A DNA stretch of 64,000 nucleotides from Serinus canaria (Eukaryota > Chordata > Aves > Passeriformes > Fringillidae). The stretch covers positions 10,059,501 through 10,123,500 of the forward strand of contig NC_066316.1 in NCBI RefSeq assembly GCF_022539315.1, written 5' to 3'. A program made the position numbers and the translations under genes. How positions within the stretch are numbered: position 1 is the stretch's first letter; every line of letters begins with the position of its first letter. Below the pieces are notes generated by a model. The model saw only the letters and a program-made list of their open reading frames with translations. It searched no databases and was not told the origin of the DNA. Of this stretch, positions 1 through 12,064 are shown in pieces.

Positions 1-875
1 GCCTCAGGGTGGTAACTCTGTAGAAAAGCATAGCATCTCTTAATTTTATTTTCTGAAGTACAATGGGATGCTATCTTGCTGTAGCATGAGGGTCAAATAG
101 AAATTATTCACAAGCCCCAAAACCAAAATGGAAAAAGCTTAGGACTTTACATTTAATGCAATACCAAAATCCTCTGTTTGTTCAAAACCTGAACCTCACA
201 GTACAAAACCATAACACGTTTGCATGTTTTTATCTTTTTTATCTTTATTTATTTATTTTTTTGTCTCTCAGTGCTGCAGACATTTAACTTGCAGTCACCA
301 AATGACAGTGAGAAATGTCAAGGTAACTTGTTTGTTGTTTACCTGATGCAATTTAAGTGGTGCTGACATCACACACTGACCACGTTGTCAGCTAAAGATA
401 AGTTTTTAGTTCATCCACCACTGTCAGCAAAACATTCCCTTATCATCTTTCTCAGCTATTTGTTTGGATATCATTAAATTATTCAGGTTTCAGCTTGTTT
501 AATCTTTCAGGTCACTGCTACCAAAAGAGATAAGGAAGTTTATTAAGAGTGCATGTAGGATGATGTTGGAGGGAAAAACTGGATGGAGAGTTTGTGGAGC
601 TTATCTTTATTCATGAAGCCCTTGAGGGTGATGGGGAAGGGTACCAGGAATCCACACAGGCTGTTGGCTCCTGCAGCTGTGTTCAACTCACTTGTCCTGG
701 CTGCCTCAGCTGATGCACACACAAGGCTCTGCCAAGGTTGTGCTCTGCCTCCCTTACATTATTGATGCTCCCAGGAGGGCTTGTGCCACTGCTGCCCGAG
801 GTGGCACTGCCACTGCTGCCTCTCTGCAGGGCTTTCCCAGCCATGGCACTGGGGCTCTGTGAGTGATGCTAGTGA
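1..875. other. Unique AT-rich sequence, no gene seen
   Basis: Only short chance open frames are present. There is a T-rich stretch near 230-262. The last 150 bases are somewhat richer in GC, with CTGC-rich wording, but show no recognisable repeat or exon. Confidence 0.6.
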
Positions 876-1311
876 TGCCTCAGGTCTGAGCTTTTCTATT
901 TTTCAGATGCTTTAGTGTGTACACTGCTTTAGTCTGAGCTTCATATTAGGGGATGGTAAGCTCCCTTCACAGAGTAGGTAGACAAAACAATTCTTTAGCT
1001 GGGGACCAAGGACAAATGATGCAAATCTCAGGCCCAAGAGCACAAACAATGGCAGGATGAAGAGAGAAAAACAAGGATGGGACTTCATAACCTAAAGCTG
1101 TAATTGGACAATTAACTCCAATGTGCAAATGGACCAGAAGAGAGACCCTGTGACCAGTTGCCCATTTTGTGACCATTGTGGGTTCATCTTGTTGTAGCCC
1201 TGGCTGGGCTCTTGTGCTGCCCAGGGTGGATCCATTGAGGTATTTTAATAAATCCCTATTTTATTCTTTAACTCCATTGAGTCTCTGTTCTAGGCCAGCC
1301 TTCACAAGGCA
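876..1311 (+). mobile_element. Old solo LTR, family 2 (copy A)
   Basis: A 436-bp segment that starts TGCCTCAGG and ends CACAAGGCA. It matches the reverse complement of 48369-48812 along most of its length. Shared stretches include the run around TTTAGTGTGTA, the block TGAGCTTCATATTA, a block on accepting GGGACTTCATAAC, and the 3' block AGCCTTCACAA. An AATAAA polyadenylation signal lies at 1247-1252, about 60 bases before the 3' end, which sets the plus orientation. No clear target-site duplication was found (TAGTGA before, TGATTA after), so the copy is old or the edges are slightly off. No internal retroviral sequence follows. The link to the second copy is seen directly; the LTR identity is inferred from the TG...CA ends and the poly(A) signal. 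Confidence 0.7.
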
Positions 1312-4264
1312 TGATTAGTTCTGAGCAGGCACAGCTGGAGCAAAGCAGGGTCTGGTGTTTGCCAGTGGCTGGACTCCAGAAATAGAGGCCTCTTGGAATT
1401 CTGATCTATTTAATTAGAGAGAAAGTGGCAAATGCACAGATAGCAAAGCAAATCTGACTACTCTTATCCATAGTGTAATTATACCATGTGTCTTAGTTTT
1501 TGTGCCTCCACCCTTTCTTAAAACTGAAATAACAATTAAAAAAACCCCTGCAAAATCTTGTAGGCATTTAAAAAATGATAATTTTCTAGTGCTTATCAAC
1601 GCAGACAAAAATGCAAAACATGCATATGTGCAAAGCAGGAACTCTGAGATAATTCCTCACAATTATTTAAAACTGATCTCATGTATTTTGGAACCAGATT
1701 CTTTGCTTATTTGGCACCCATAACACCATGGATAGATTTATTTTGGTATATTCTTTTTTTACTGTGGCTGGATGGTTTTGAAGAGCATATCCAAACAAGC
1801 TGCTCACTCAAAGCAATGATGTCTCACCTGTCTGTTTTCTATTTTTATTTTTTTTTTAATCTGGCAGCATTTGGCCTATTTCTAGTAGGGTAGAGCCGGA
1901 TCCTTTGGAAGTTTGGGTATTGAACTCTTTCTTTCTTTACTCCCCTGCTGCACCATCCTTTGGAAGGGTTGATAATGTGTTGACATGAGGTTTCCATAAC
2001 CAGGTTGTGCAATGTAGGTAATGTGTTGTGTGTAATGTGATATTCCTGCAAGAAATGTGTGCAACTCAATTCTGTTCCACTAAAGGCAGAGGAGGGAAGC
2101 AGCAGTATAAACTAGAACAATTTTTTTCCAGCTTGGGAGGAATTTTGGGCTGCCAGAAATTCTTCCTGTCCAAGAGGAGTGTTGCTTCTGGGCACAAAGT
2201 GTGAGAATGTCTATTCAGTAGGTCAATGCAGGATCTAACCCTGATCTGCTTGCCTCTCCCAAAAGAGTAATAAAGGAAAGCAAACAGATTGCCTCAGTAC
2301 CAGTATGGTACTGCCAACCTCAGGCTTTCCCAAACTGCACGACTGGCTTAAAAATCAATACTTATGCCATGGCTTTTTTTGCTTTTCCCCAAAAGCTATC
2401 TCATAACAAATGGTTAATTTGAATTTTTACCCTTTACTCCACATTAAGGTTTAAAAACCTAATTACAAAGAAAAAAAGAAAGAAAAGTGAGATTTGCTGA
2501 TAAGAGATCTCAAAGAAAGACACAAAGTGTGATGGGATTTGTGATTTAAAGTGGGGTAACATGCTACTGTTAGTTTTGCACTTGTATTCCTTTGGGTTTC
2601 AAATATACCAGCACCTGTCTAGAAATCTAATTCCTTGGGCTTTTGTTCATTTAATTTAGCCCCTACTCCTTGGCTCCCCATGGCTGATGCTGTTCTCTTG
2701 CTCACTATCGTGAGATGGAGAGCTGTGAACAGGCACGTGCACAGGGTTAGTGCAAGCCCATTTCTCTGTCCTGCTGCAGGGTTAGATCTTCCAGGTACAG
2801 GAAGGAATTTCATCCTCATCCGTTACTAATGCAAAATCACTGGAAAAGTCAATTTTTAATTAAAAGTGGAGAAACAGCAGGACAGCTACACCTTAAGCTG
2901 CAATGAGTTCAGGTCACACTTCACCCAGACATCAGCATTTCGTGCTGAGCCCTCAGTGGGTGTCATGCCTGGGCAGGTCAGCAGTAATTCCACCTGATGA
3001 AGTGGGTAATTCAGGTAAGTGGTCAACCAGACAAGTGAGACATCATTTTTAATTGCCATGGGAAATGTTTACAGTCTTGGTACACCATGGGGCTGTGGTA
3101 GGACAGGAGACTTTGAAAAGGGCTGTTCTGTAAAACAAGCCTATGGCTTTCTCACAACACCTGGCTTTTTATTTTTTTTTTTAACAGTCAAATTAGATGT
3201 TTCTCAAACAGGTGCTAAAGAACATTTGTGCTGAGCTTCCTGCAAAGCACCTGAGATTTCTCACCTTGCAGGGAAATGGCCCTGGAGAGCTTTGTGGAGA
3301 TGCTGGAGCTCCTGTATGGGAGTGCTAACCATTACATATTAATGGCATAATTTGTCATTAGGTGATTAGTGCAGCACACCCCCGCGGTGACAACCAAATG
3401 TTTGGCACATTCCTAGGAGCAGAGCTATCCTGCAAGGTGGCAGGGAGGAAGGAGGGTGAGCAGTGAAATGTTACCCTGGAGGAAAACAGCTCCTTGGTAT
3501 TAGAACATTATAAACAAGTGCCAGCCTCCTGCTTCAGACCAAGGCTGCTTGTGAACCTCATCAGACTCCCTTCCTGCATCAGGTTCTGTGTGCAAATTAA
3601 GAATTGATTATAGGGAAAAAGATAAAGCTGAAAATGACTCTCTATGGATCTGAGCACTGCTTGTCAGCAGGCAAAATATTTGTTTCATGTTGAACCAGGC
3701 CCCTCAGATCTGGCCTGGCAATGGAGGACAAAGAGCAGCTCTAATGTGGGTTACTGTAATCTTTTGGAATAATCTTGGGGTTCTATTCAAACAATTAATA
3801 TTCCTAAGTAAAGAAATATTCCTAATATTACTAATATCCCTTCCTGCTGAGCCCTTTAACTCTTTTCTCTCTCCAGCAGCTCTAAGTTGACTCAGCAAGG
3901 TTGTGAGTTCTGGGTTTGGGGGATTGCAGAGCTCTTGCTGCTGTCACACTGCTGCTGGTGCAAATGATGGGTGGAGGAATGATGGCTGCTGCAATCTGTA
4001 TTCAAAATGTTTGTCTACAAGCTGAGTGACTCATTAATTACAGGCTATAAAATGCTACATTGCTTCTCCTGTCCGCCTCAGCCTAATTTGCAGGCATTTA
4101 GCTCAGCCTTCTCCAGACAACACATTGATGCAGGGAGTGAAAAAATACACAGTAAAATCACTGTTTTAGCTCTGTCAAGTTGCCTTATCCTTGAATTGAT
4201 CCCACAGGAGGAGAGGTAAAATATAAAACTAAAGTAGGGGATGAATTGTCATGGACAGTTTCTG
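1312..4264. other. Unique sequence, no gene seen
   Basis: No repeat family, exon with splice signals or RNA gene could be recognised in this 2.9-kb stretch. It contains short T runs (for example 1847-1858 and 3170-3182) and a TAAT-rich patch near 3330-3370. Open frames are all below about 75 codons and occur on both strands. Confidence 0.55.
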
Positions 4265-4270
4265 ATAGGT

Positions 4271-4915
4271 TGTTACCATCATATTTTCTGAAAAATCCTC
4301 TTTGCCCAGGATTTCTCTCCTGAGAAGATGAGAAGCCTCAGAGAGAAAGGAAAACAATATTATCTCATTTATTTCTTCTGTGTTTTTCTGCTTTGGAATG
4401 TGGTTGGAGATTGTTTATCCAACATGTGAATTGTTTTGACTTAATGACCAGTCGTGGTCTGGCTATGTCGGGACTCTAAAAAGAGTCAGAAGTTTTCATT
4501 AGTATCTTGTTAAGCCTTTTGTAAGTATCCTTTCTCTTTAGTATAGTTTAGTATAGCAATATTATATAATATATAATATAATATATAATATATAATATAT
4601 CATATATCATATATCATATATCATATATCATATATCATATATCATATATCATATATCATATATCAGATATCATATATCATATATCATATAAATATAATAT
4701 AAATATAATATAAATATAATATAAATATAAATATAATATAAATATAATATAAATATAATATAAATATAATATAAATATAATATAAATATAATATAAATAT
4801 AATATAAATATAATATAAATATAATATAAATATAAATATAATGTAAATAGCCTTCTAAGAATATGGAGTCAGATTAATCTTTCCTCCCCACGACAGGGAC
4901 CCCGAAAATACCAGA
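4271..4915 (+). mobile_element. Solo ERV LTR, family 1, copy 1, with internal AT expansion
   Basis: A solo LTR of an endogenous retrovirus. The 5' part (TGTTACCATCATATTTTCTG, then the block with AGAAGCCTCAGAGA) and the 3' part (GCCTTCTAAGAATATGGAGT, then GGGACCCC) match the other six copies in this window. Those copies are 395-429 bp; this one is 645 bp because an AT-rich tandem array of about 285 bp sits in the TATA/poly(A) zone. The AATAAATGAGCC of copy 7 is replaced here by GTAAATAGCC, so the poly(A) signal appears lost. The CCAAT box is also altered (ACCAGTC). The last bases read CCAGA where CCACA is expected. No gag, pol or env sequence flanks it. Confidence 0.85.
4557..4843. repeat. Compound AT-rich tandem array inside an LTR
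   Basis: Two adjoining arrays. From about 4600 to 4687 the unit is the 7-mer CATATAT, repeated about a dozen times with one G interruption (CAGATAT). From about 4688 to 4843 the unit is mostly the 11-mer AAATATAATAT with a few shortened units. A short ATATAAT lead-in precedes them. The array contains no G or C beyond the single C of the 7-mer and the one G. It sits exactly where sister LTRs have only a 40-60 bp TA-rich segment. Confidence 0.95.
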
Positions 4916-5070
4916 AAAGGTGAGGATTGGTTGTCCTTCTTCCCTGCACACTGCTTTGTAAGTGGGATTACTCTTTCATCACAGGCAGATAAAACTGGGT
5001 TTGATCTTGTTGGTTGCTACATGTTGTCAGACAGATCTTTTTATTTTTATTTTGCCTTCAGTATCTCTGA

Positions 5071-5320
5071 GGCAGGAGATTCCACAGCATCTCTTGGCAA
5101 CCTGCTGCACTGCCTGACCACTCACAGTGCTGATTCATGATTTTAGGTGGAATCTCATGCCTTTTAATTTGTGTCCCTTTTGTCTTGTCCTGTCACTGAA
5201 CACCACTGACAAGAGCCTGCTTCCCTCTTCTCCAGGCTGACCACTCTCATCTTTCTCAACTTTTTTTTGTGTGGGAGATGCTCCAGTTCTGTCCTCATAT
5301 TTCTGGCCCTTTGTTGAAAT
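5071..5320 (-). mobile_element. CR1 LINE fragment
   Basis: The plus strand reads as the reverse complement of CR1: CTCTTGGCAACCTGCTGCAC, then TTGTCCTGTCACTGAACACC, then CTTCTCCAGGCTGA and GAGATGCTCCAGTTC, in the order known for the 3' part of avian CR1. It is diverged (roughly three quarters identical by eye) and truncated at both ends. CR1 copies are typically truncated at the 5' end. Confidence 0.8.
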
Positions 5321-7958
5321 TTCTCCTTGTATGTTGTGCTTTTTCCCTTTCTTGTTAAGTCAAAAGAAGCTTACATGACATGGTTAATTAATGTCTATGG
5401 AAGCAGCTGAAAACTTAGGGGGAGATAATTTTTAATATCATTGTTACTGAGAAACTTTGAGCACTGAGGTTTGTCCTCAGAGAGCCCTCACCTGACAGCA
5501 TGCTGTCCAACAGGAAAGATGCCTGTAGGGGCATTCCTGCAGTAAACCAGGAAAGTCTAGTCAGAGATGAATGCTGAGATAAAATATTGCTATTTTATCA
5601 CAAATATTCTTTATGGATTCTTAGATGAACAAAAGGTACTAAAGTCAGCAAGTGTTTATTTATCACCTCTGATGTGCGGCTGTGTGAGCCTGCACAGGGA
5701 GAGATCATGCTGTTAAATCTGCAAATCCAGACCTTCCACCCCCACAGGGCTGTGCTGTTACACATTCAAGACATCTGACTCCTTGGGGTGAACACAATTT
5801 TTTTGAATCTTAGTTTCAAGCAGCAACACATATGGAGATTCTAAAAGGTCTCTGGGATAACACTTCCTGTGTTTGACCACCTCCAGACAAAACAAAACAA
5901 AACAACAAAAACCCATCAAAACCCAACCCAAACAATAAAAAAACTCCTTTGCATTCCTTTAGAGGAGAAAAGAGAACTTTTTTCCTTTCCATTTCCATAG
6001 CAGGTTCCTTGTGCTGACATTATGGTAAGAATTTTCTACAATTAGGAAATGTTAAAGTGGATCCACTGACAGTTTTGGAAATGCAGTTAAAAGGTAGTAG
6101 AACATTTTGAAGGGTAAGAAAAGTGCTTGGGAAACAGTACGAGAATTGCTAGAGATAAATAATGTTTTTCTCTGAATGGATTTTTACAGCTAGACTTAGA
6201 TGAACCAGGTTGAATTCAGGCCCAATTGGACAAAAAGACTAAACTGATCAAATGTCCTTCAAGATAAACTCATGGCAACCTTTGGTTGTAACCTTAAAAG
6301 TGGGACAAGAGATGCTCAGAGAAGCTTTTCCAGTCTAATTTACTCTCATATGTGCCAGTCTCTCTTGCTTAATAAAAATACTTTAAAAAAAAACACCCAG
6401 TAACTAAAAGCATCCAACCTTTTCCCTTAGAGAAAAACCAGCTCCAACTGAGAAATCCTCAAGTCACCTAAGGGACAAATCTCTATCTTTTGTGATGTTT
6501 TGGATTTTATAGAACAGTGCGTGGTTTAACACCCCACTTCCATTCATTGCCTGTCAGTCCTATGAATTTCCAAAGGAGAGAGGAAAAATTTCATCTCTTC
6601 CCCTTACCTGGGTCATTTCAGCTTGTTATTCAAACTTACCTCCAGTTTTTGCCCTTGTGAACTTTAAGGTGAGAATGGTTGGAGTAAAACCCATTACCCA
6701 GCTGATTCCAGCAATCCCCACTGGTTGCCTGCAGCAGCTCTGCAGTGAACACAGGGCTGTGCCATTTCTGCCCTTTGTGCTGCCCCTCTTCCCAGTAAAA
6801 CCAAAGCAGACAGCAAGCAGATTTTCATACAAGTTCTAGAGGGAGATTTTCCAAGGAAAATGTGCTGAAGTCACCATATGTAATACCAAAGCAAAAGGCC
6901 TTTGGACCAAGGCTGTCTGGTCACACCAGTGGGAGTGTTTCACCTGCCTGGCAAGCACTGGGTACAAGGCAGGGCATTTCAGTCAGCTGAACTAATTCCC
7001 AGTGGGCAGGAAAATTCTTTCAAGCTCAATCATTCTTGTTTTTATAAGACATTAAGACTCTCCTGACGTTACTGGCATTACATTTTCTGAGAAACACTCA
7101 GCAGTCAGAAACTACAGAGAGTGAAAAACACAAAGGCAGGTAAAAAAAAGAAGGCAAACTTTCCAGTCTGCCAAATCCAGATGGAATAATACCTAGGCTG
7201 CATCTTTCCCTGGCAATGTGAGCAGCCAGCATTGGCCTCTGTTTGCTGTATTAAAAATACAAGAGTCTCTTGTATATGACTGAATGGAAACAATGGACTC
7301 TGAAGCCAGTATTACAGGCAGTGAAATGCTGTGGTTTTTTTTTTGTCTAGGACAGGGTTTCCTATGCCATATTCTTGATGCTTTTCCTCTTGTGTGTTGA
7401 GCTGTATTTCAGAGATCTATTTCACCCACAGCTGTACACAAAAATAGAAAGGGAGCACTGAAATCTTTCCATCCTAGCAGCAACCCCCTGAGGTAGAAAT
7501 TCCTGTTGCAGAGTTGTTGAGAGGCAGGTTGGCTCAGTTTGGTGTCTAAAAACCACCTGTAGCTGATGACTGATTAGCTGCATGCAGTCCTTGCTGTGAA
7601 ATAGCACAAATTCAAGGAACATAACTTGATTGGTTCAGTCCCTTCCCCCAGCAATAACTTTGCTGAATGCTGTCTGAGGATGCAGTTTGTGCAGCATCTT
7701 CTTAAAGGCTAAAAAACGTGTGACAAGGGTAATTCAGCCACTGCTAAGAGATGATGTCAGGGCTGTGGAGATGTGTATCAGTCTAATGCATGTCTGCCGT
7801 GCAACATGTGAATTAAAAAAGAGTCACAGAGTCAAGTGTGTGCACCAGTAAATATGGAAGTGAAAGATGATGGTGGAGATGGATCAAAGTCAAGTCTCTA
7901 TCAGTATTTATAGTCCAGCAGTGTTGATTTCTGAGTGTTTTTGGAGGAAAACTTGGAA
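5321..7958. other. Unique sequence with one A-rich simple tract
   Basis: A CAAAA-type simple tract lies at 5886-5943 (AAAACAAAACAAAACAACAA and similar). Nothing else repeats. No exon-like frame was recognised. Confidence 0.55.
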
Positions 7959-8369
7959 GGTCAGTATTGTATTTGTGGGGCTCCCAGATGAAGGAAGGAA
8001 TGATGAATCTGATTCCGTGTTCTCAGAAGGCTAATTAAATAAATTAAATGATACTATAGTATATTAAAGAATGCTACACTAAACTATACTAAAGAACACA
8101 GAAAGAGAATAATGAAAACTCATGACTGTCTCCAGAGTTTCGACACAGCTTGGCCCTGATTGGTTAATAAGTCAAAAACAATTCCCATGAAACCAATGAA
8201 ACAACCACTTGTTGGATAAACAATGTCCAACCACATTCCAAAGCAGCAAAACACAGGAGAAGCAAATCAGATAATATTGTTTTCCTTTTTTTCTGAGGCT
8301 TCTCAGCTTCCCAGGAGATGAATCCTGGGCAAAGGGATTTTTCTAGAAAATATGACTGCTACAGGTAAG
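7959..8369 (-). repeat. 6-bp target-site duplication of LTR copy 2
   Basis: GGTCAG at 7959-7964 and GGTAAG at 8364-8369 flank the LTR with one mismatch. Confidence 0.6.
7965..8363 (-). mobile_element. Solo ERV LTR, family 1, copy 2, TA terminus
   Basis: A 399-bp LTR in minus orientation. On the plus strand it runs from TATTGTATTTGTGGGGCTCC through TGATTGGTTAATAAGTC (inverted CCAAT box) and GAGGCTTCTCAGCTTCCCAG to ATATGACTGCTACA. Read in the sense direction it begins TGTAGCAG and ends AATACAATA. The expected terminal CA is therefore TA, as in copy 5. The TA-rich promoter/poly(A) zone is present at about 8030-8100. No second LTR or internal region is adjacent, so it is a solo LTR, the usual product of recombination between two LTRs. 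Confidence 0.88.
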
Positions 8370-9103
8370 GGGGCAGCCAGGGTGGCTACTTCAGTTTGAA
8401 TAACACAGTACCCAAATGTGCAGTGTAAAACCCATTTTTGTGATCCTCATCACACTTAGAAAATCATTTGTGTGGCTCCTCATTGTGAACCTCTTGATCA
8501 TGGCGAGCAGCATTGATATGGGGCTCAGAGAATGAAAGAAGTAGAACAAAGACAGTGCTGGTAAGAAATGGATGAGCAAGGAACAGCAGGTAATGAGGAG
8601 GAACACAGCAGATAGGAGGCTTTAGATCATTTAAAGCATAATAGATGAGAGAGATAGCTCACTGTAGATAAATGTGGAATAATGATGACTATGATGAATC
8701 CTTTTCACTCAAGACTCTGTTTCACAAAACAGAGATTTAAAAAAATAAACCCACAAAAACTTAGAAGTCAAAAGGCACAGCTCTGTGTGCTGCTAACCAA
8801 TGGCAAACAGGAGGAAGATGAATATCTACATGGAAAATGGAGCTGCTGGTGGGGATTGGGATCCAGGGTGCTCAGGGGTGGGGTAAAACAAAAAGGAAGA
8901 AAGAAGAAGGGGAGGGAGAGTGAACCCAGTGGCAAAATAAAAAGGTCAGCTAACAGAAAAAGGAGAAGTTTGGAATAGCACACTTGCGTATGCAGACTTT
9001 TGATGTCCAGACAAATGATTTGGTCCCTGAAATGTTTCTCTCAGCTTATTGCTGGTGGTTATATTTTGAAAGCAGTGATATTACATGTGTTTAGAAGGCA
9101 AGT
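8370..9103. other. Unique sequence with a purine-rich patch
   Basis: The plus strand is strongly purine-rich at about 8885-8975 (GGAAGAAAGAAGAAGGGGAG and similar), which explains a 98-codon open frame with Lys/Arg-rich composition. That frame has no recognisable domain and I do not call it a gene. Confidence 0.5.
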
Positions 9104-9330
9104 GTCTTGGTTTAAGACAATTTAAGGAATGCACTCTGAAATCAGTCACCTCCCCTTAGTTTTAACCAATCCCTTTCCACCAATAAGGAGAAACAAATAT
9201 GAATAGATCAAAGTGAGAAAAAACCCAGTTCACTAAAAAATGAAACAGCAACACGCAAAAAATAACAATAAATGATCACTAGGTACAAAACTGGACTGAG
9301 ATAAACTGGACAACTTTGAATGAATAGGTT
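9104..9330. mobile_element. Diverged interspersed repeat, LTR-like, copy 1
   Basis: TGTCTTGGTTTAAGACAATT and the later CCTTAGTTTTAACCAATCCC block recur at 16796-16882 with moderate divergence. The right part is A-rich (ACAATAAATGATCACTAGGT). I recall similar sequence in passerine ERV LTRs, but that is memory and not shown here. Only the first about 85 bases are shared between the two local copies; the right edge is a guess. Confidence 0.5.
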
Positions 9331-11657
9331 AAAGTAAAATCACAGGTGTGGGGATGGCAGGAACTTCTAGCCTATAGTCAGGAGTTAGTTTTTTTTTTTC
9401 AGTCTGGCTTTGTCAGCTTTTGACTCTCTGCTTGTAAGAAGTAGTGGCAGCTTTGTATATCTAGATAATGCTTAGACTTGCTGATCTGTTTGTAGTTCTG
9501 TCTCTTGTGCACTGGAGCCTGTGTCACAGGGCACACTATTTCATGTGAGATCTTTAAAATGAGCTGTTAAAATGTGATGTACACAACGTACACACCTTTT
9601 ATTCCATATTTTATAGCCATCTTGAAGGTCAAATGAAAATCTGGTGAGTCCTTTCTGAGCTATTTCTCTGCTCCATTTCACAGTACATGTGCTTGTCTTT
9701 TTATTATCCTATTATACTGTTTTACTATACTATTATTGGTTGAAATTAGTAAAGACATAAGAGAGAGGGTTTAGTATCCCAAATGCAATCTTTGCCACTT
9801 GGATTTTTACACTGATGAAAAAGGCTCCATGACCACAAATGGCTTTAGAGAATAATGGTGCTTCAATGGAAGTGTCTTTCTATCAAAGGGAAAACATCTT
9901 TTTCCATCACTTAGGACCTCTTGTCAGCATTTAGCATTAGCAAATGAACCAGCACATCTCAAATAGAAATACAGGAGGCACAGAAGTGTGAGAACTCTTG
10001 GCACCACAGGCCTTTCACTTCTCTAAATAATATCAAAGAACCAGATATTAACTGTGGTTTTGTTAATAGGCAGAAGTGATAAAAGATTTTTTTCATGTGC
10101 CAGGGGGGGATAAAGCTTGGTTGAGCTGTTGTTCCTGGCCCTCATCTCCTCTGGGCTGCAGTTTCTCATGGGAGTGGCCTCTGCTGTGGATGCTCTGGGA
10201 TTCTGTGTGCCAGGAATGATGCAGCTCCCTGCTCTGTACTTGTCTTTAGGAGTGGGATAACACAAAGTTTTCAACCAATTCATTCTCTTGTCACGTTCAG
10301 AGCGCTGAACAGCTGTTCAAGCTTTAGTCTGTGCCAGAGATGGGTTTGGAGCACAAGTGGAAGTTTCCTTTGGAAGCACTGGATGTAATGTCAGTTTGAG
10401 TGTGGCCAGAGGATCTCCTGACCAGCTGGAGGTCAGGAAAAATTCTGAAGTTCAAAAATTCTGAAGGGCAAGAGTGTGGGGCTGTACATCTAAATCTTGG
10501 TTAGAGCTGTTGGTTCAACCACACTCTGTAAATGGCTTGAAGAAGGTCAGAAACACAAAAAATGTGGTTTGATGTTGAGAGGCAAACAGTGTTCATACTA
10601 TCAAAACCTGAAATGTCAGAGTAAGAATCTCTGCCCGTTACTGTGGGGGTATCTTAAAATCTCTCCCTGGTTCTTTTACACTGGTTATTATTTCCTTCCT
10701 GTTTATGTAAAATGCAAGACATCTAGCATTCACTTTTTGGAGTTGGTGATCTGTTGATATTCTCTTGGTTTAACTCTCCATTCTTCTGTCTTTTCTCAGA
10801 AACACTTCTCATGCTGATGCTGGCAATGTGCTTCTGTGGAGGAAGGATTTTATGAAGTGGGGCATTATCTGTGCTGATCCTTACAGATGGCTCAAAACCC
10901 TGGACACAAGCTATGCTCAGAGAGGACATGATTTCCCTCATTTCAGCTTTTTTGGTAATGAGTCATATCTAAAGTTAAAAGTTGAGAATTGTCTGCTCTG
11001 AAAAGTCCCAACTTTGATATTTTTTAGCTCTTTTCCTGTGGAGTGCTGCTATTTTGATACCTTATGGTGATAACCTAGTTCCACATAAAGGACTCTTAAC
11101 CTGAATAATCAATTACCTAGAGATGCACCAAACCAGATTTTGGCATTTTAAAAAGGGTCCAAAAAAATCTCACACTGGTAAATATTTTAAATTAGTAGTC
11201 CTAAGGGTGTGGATATGAAGACACTGAGAATATTTTCACAGTGCCTTGACAAATGACCACTGCCAGGATGGTTGTGGCAATGAGTCCTTTGGCTCAATAA
11301 ACTTGTGTGCTTGGATATGTTGATAATCTGGATGGCTATAAAAATTTTCAAGGAGATAACCCTCCACTCCATAGAAGGGAATTTACTAACTGTAAGAGAA
11401 TTTACTAACTGCAATCCAGAGAATTTTATCTATTTGTGATGGATCCATCGTGTTTTGCTGTCCATGGTTTTCCATCAGATGACTGAACTGAAATCTGCTC
11501 TAGACAGAGAGAAGAGATTATCAGGTATTTATTCCTTTATGGTAGAGCCCCATACTGATCCTGGAAGTTGAAGTGAAGCACTGCCAAAGTAAGAGCCTGC
11601 TCTTAGAGGCAGACAGAGAGTGGCCTGAAGGATGTGCTTTCACTGATGGAGAGTGTC
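9331..11657. other. Unique sequence, no gene seen
   Basis: Two open frames of 86 codons lie at 10023-10283 (minus) and 10497-10757 (plus). Neither has splice signals, a domain or repeat content that I recognise. Confidence 0.5.
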
Positions 11658-12064
11658 CTTCATTGTCACAGACATATTTTATGAAAAATCCTTTCCTAGG
11701 ATTTTTTTGCCTGAGATGCTGAGAAGCCTCAGAGAAAAAGAAAAACAAGAATTATCTGCTGCTGTGGAATGCAACAGGTGCATCTTTGATTGGTCTCATG
11801 GGGTTTTTTTTAATTAATGGCCAATCACAGGTCCAGCTGTGTTGGGACTCTGGTCAGTCACAAGATTTTATCATCATTCCATTCCTTTCCTTTCTAGCCT
11901 CTGATGAAATATTTTCTTCTATTCTTTTAGTATAGTTTTAACATATAATTTTCTTTTAATATAATATATATAATAAAATAAGAAATCACCCTTCTGAAGC
12001 ATGGAGTCAAGATTCTCATCTCTTCCCTCATCCTGGGACCCCTGCAAACACCACCACACTTCAT
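11658..12064 (+). repeat. 6-bp target-site duplication of LTR copy 3
   Basis: CTTCAT occurs exactly at 11658-11663 and 12059-12064. Confidence 0.85.
11664..12058 (+). mobile_element. Solo ERV LTR, family 1, copy 3
   Basis: A 395-bp solo LTR starting TGTCACAGACATATTTTATG and ending ACACCACCACA. It contains the family core AGAAGCCTCAGAGAAAAAG, a CCAAT box (GGCCAATCACAGG), a TA-rich zone at about 11925-11980 with AATAAAATAAG, and the end block GAAGCATGGAGTC. An exact 6-bp target-site duplication is the size typical of class II (ERVK-like/alpha-beta) retroviruses. It faces copy 4, 1.7 kb away, in opposite orientation. Confidence 0.93.

Larger units (their letters stand above)
4265..4921 (+). repeat. 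6-bp target-site duplication of LTR copy 1
   Basis: ATAGGT at 4265-4270 precedes the LTR and AAAGGT at 4916-4921 follows it, one mismatch apart. The match supports the boundaries chosen for this LTR. Confidence 0.55.

Noticed and set aside
8682..8978. A 98-codon Lys/Arg-rich frame
   Set aside because: It follows a purine-rich tract and has no nuclear-protein motif beyond basic composition.
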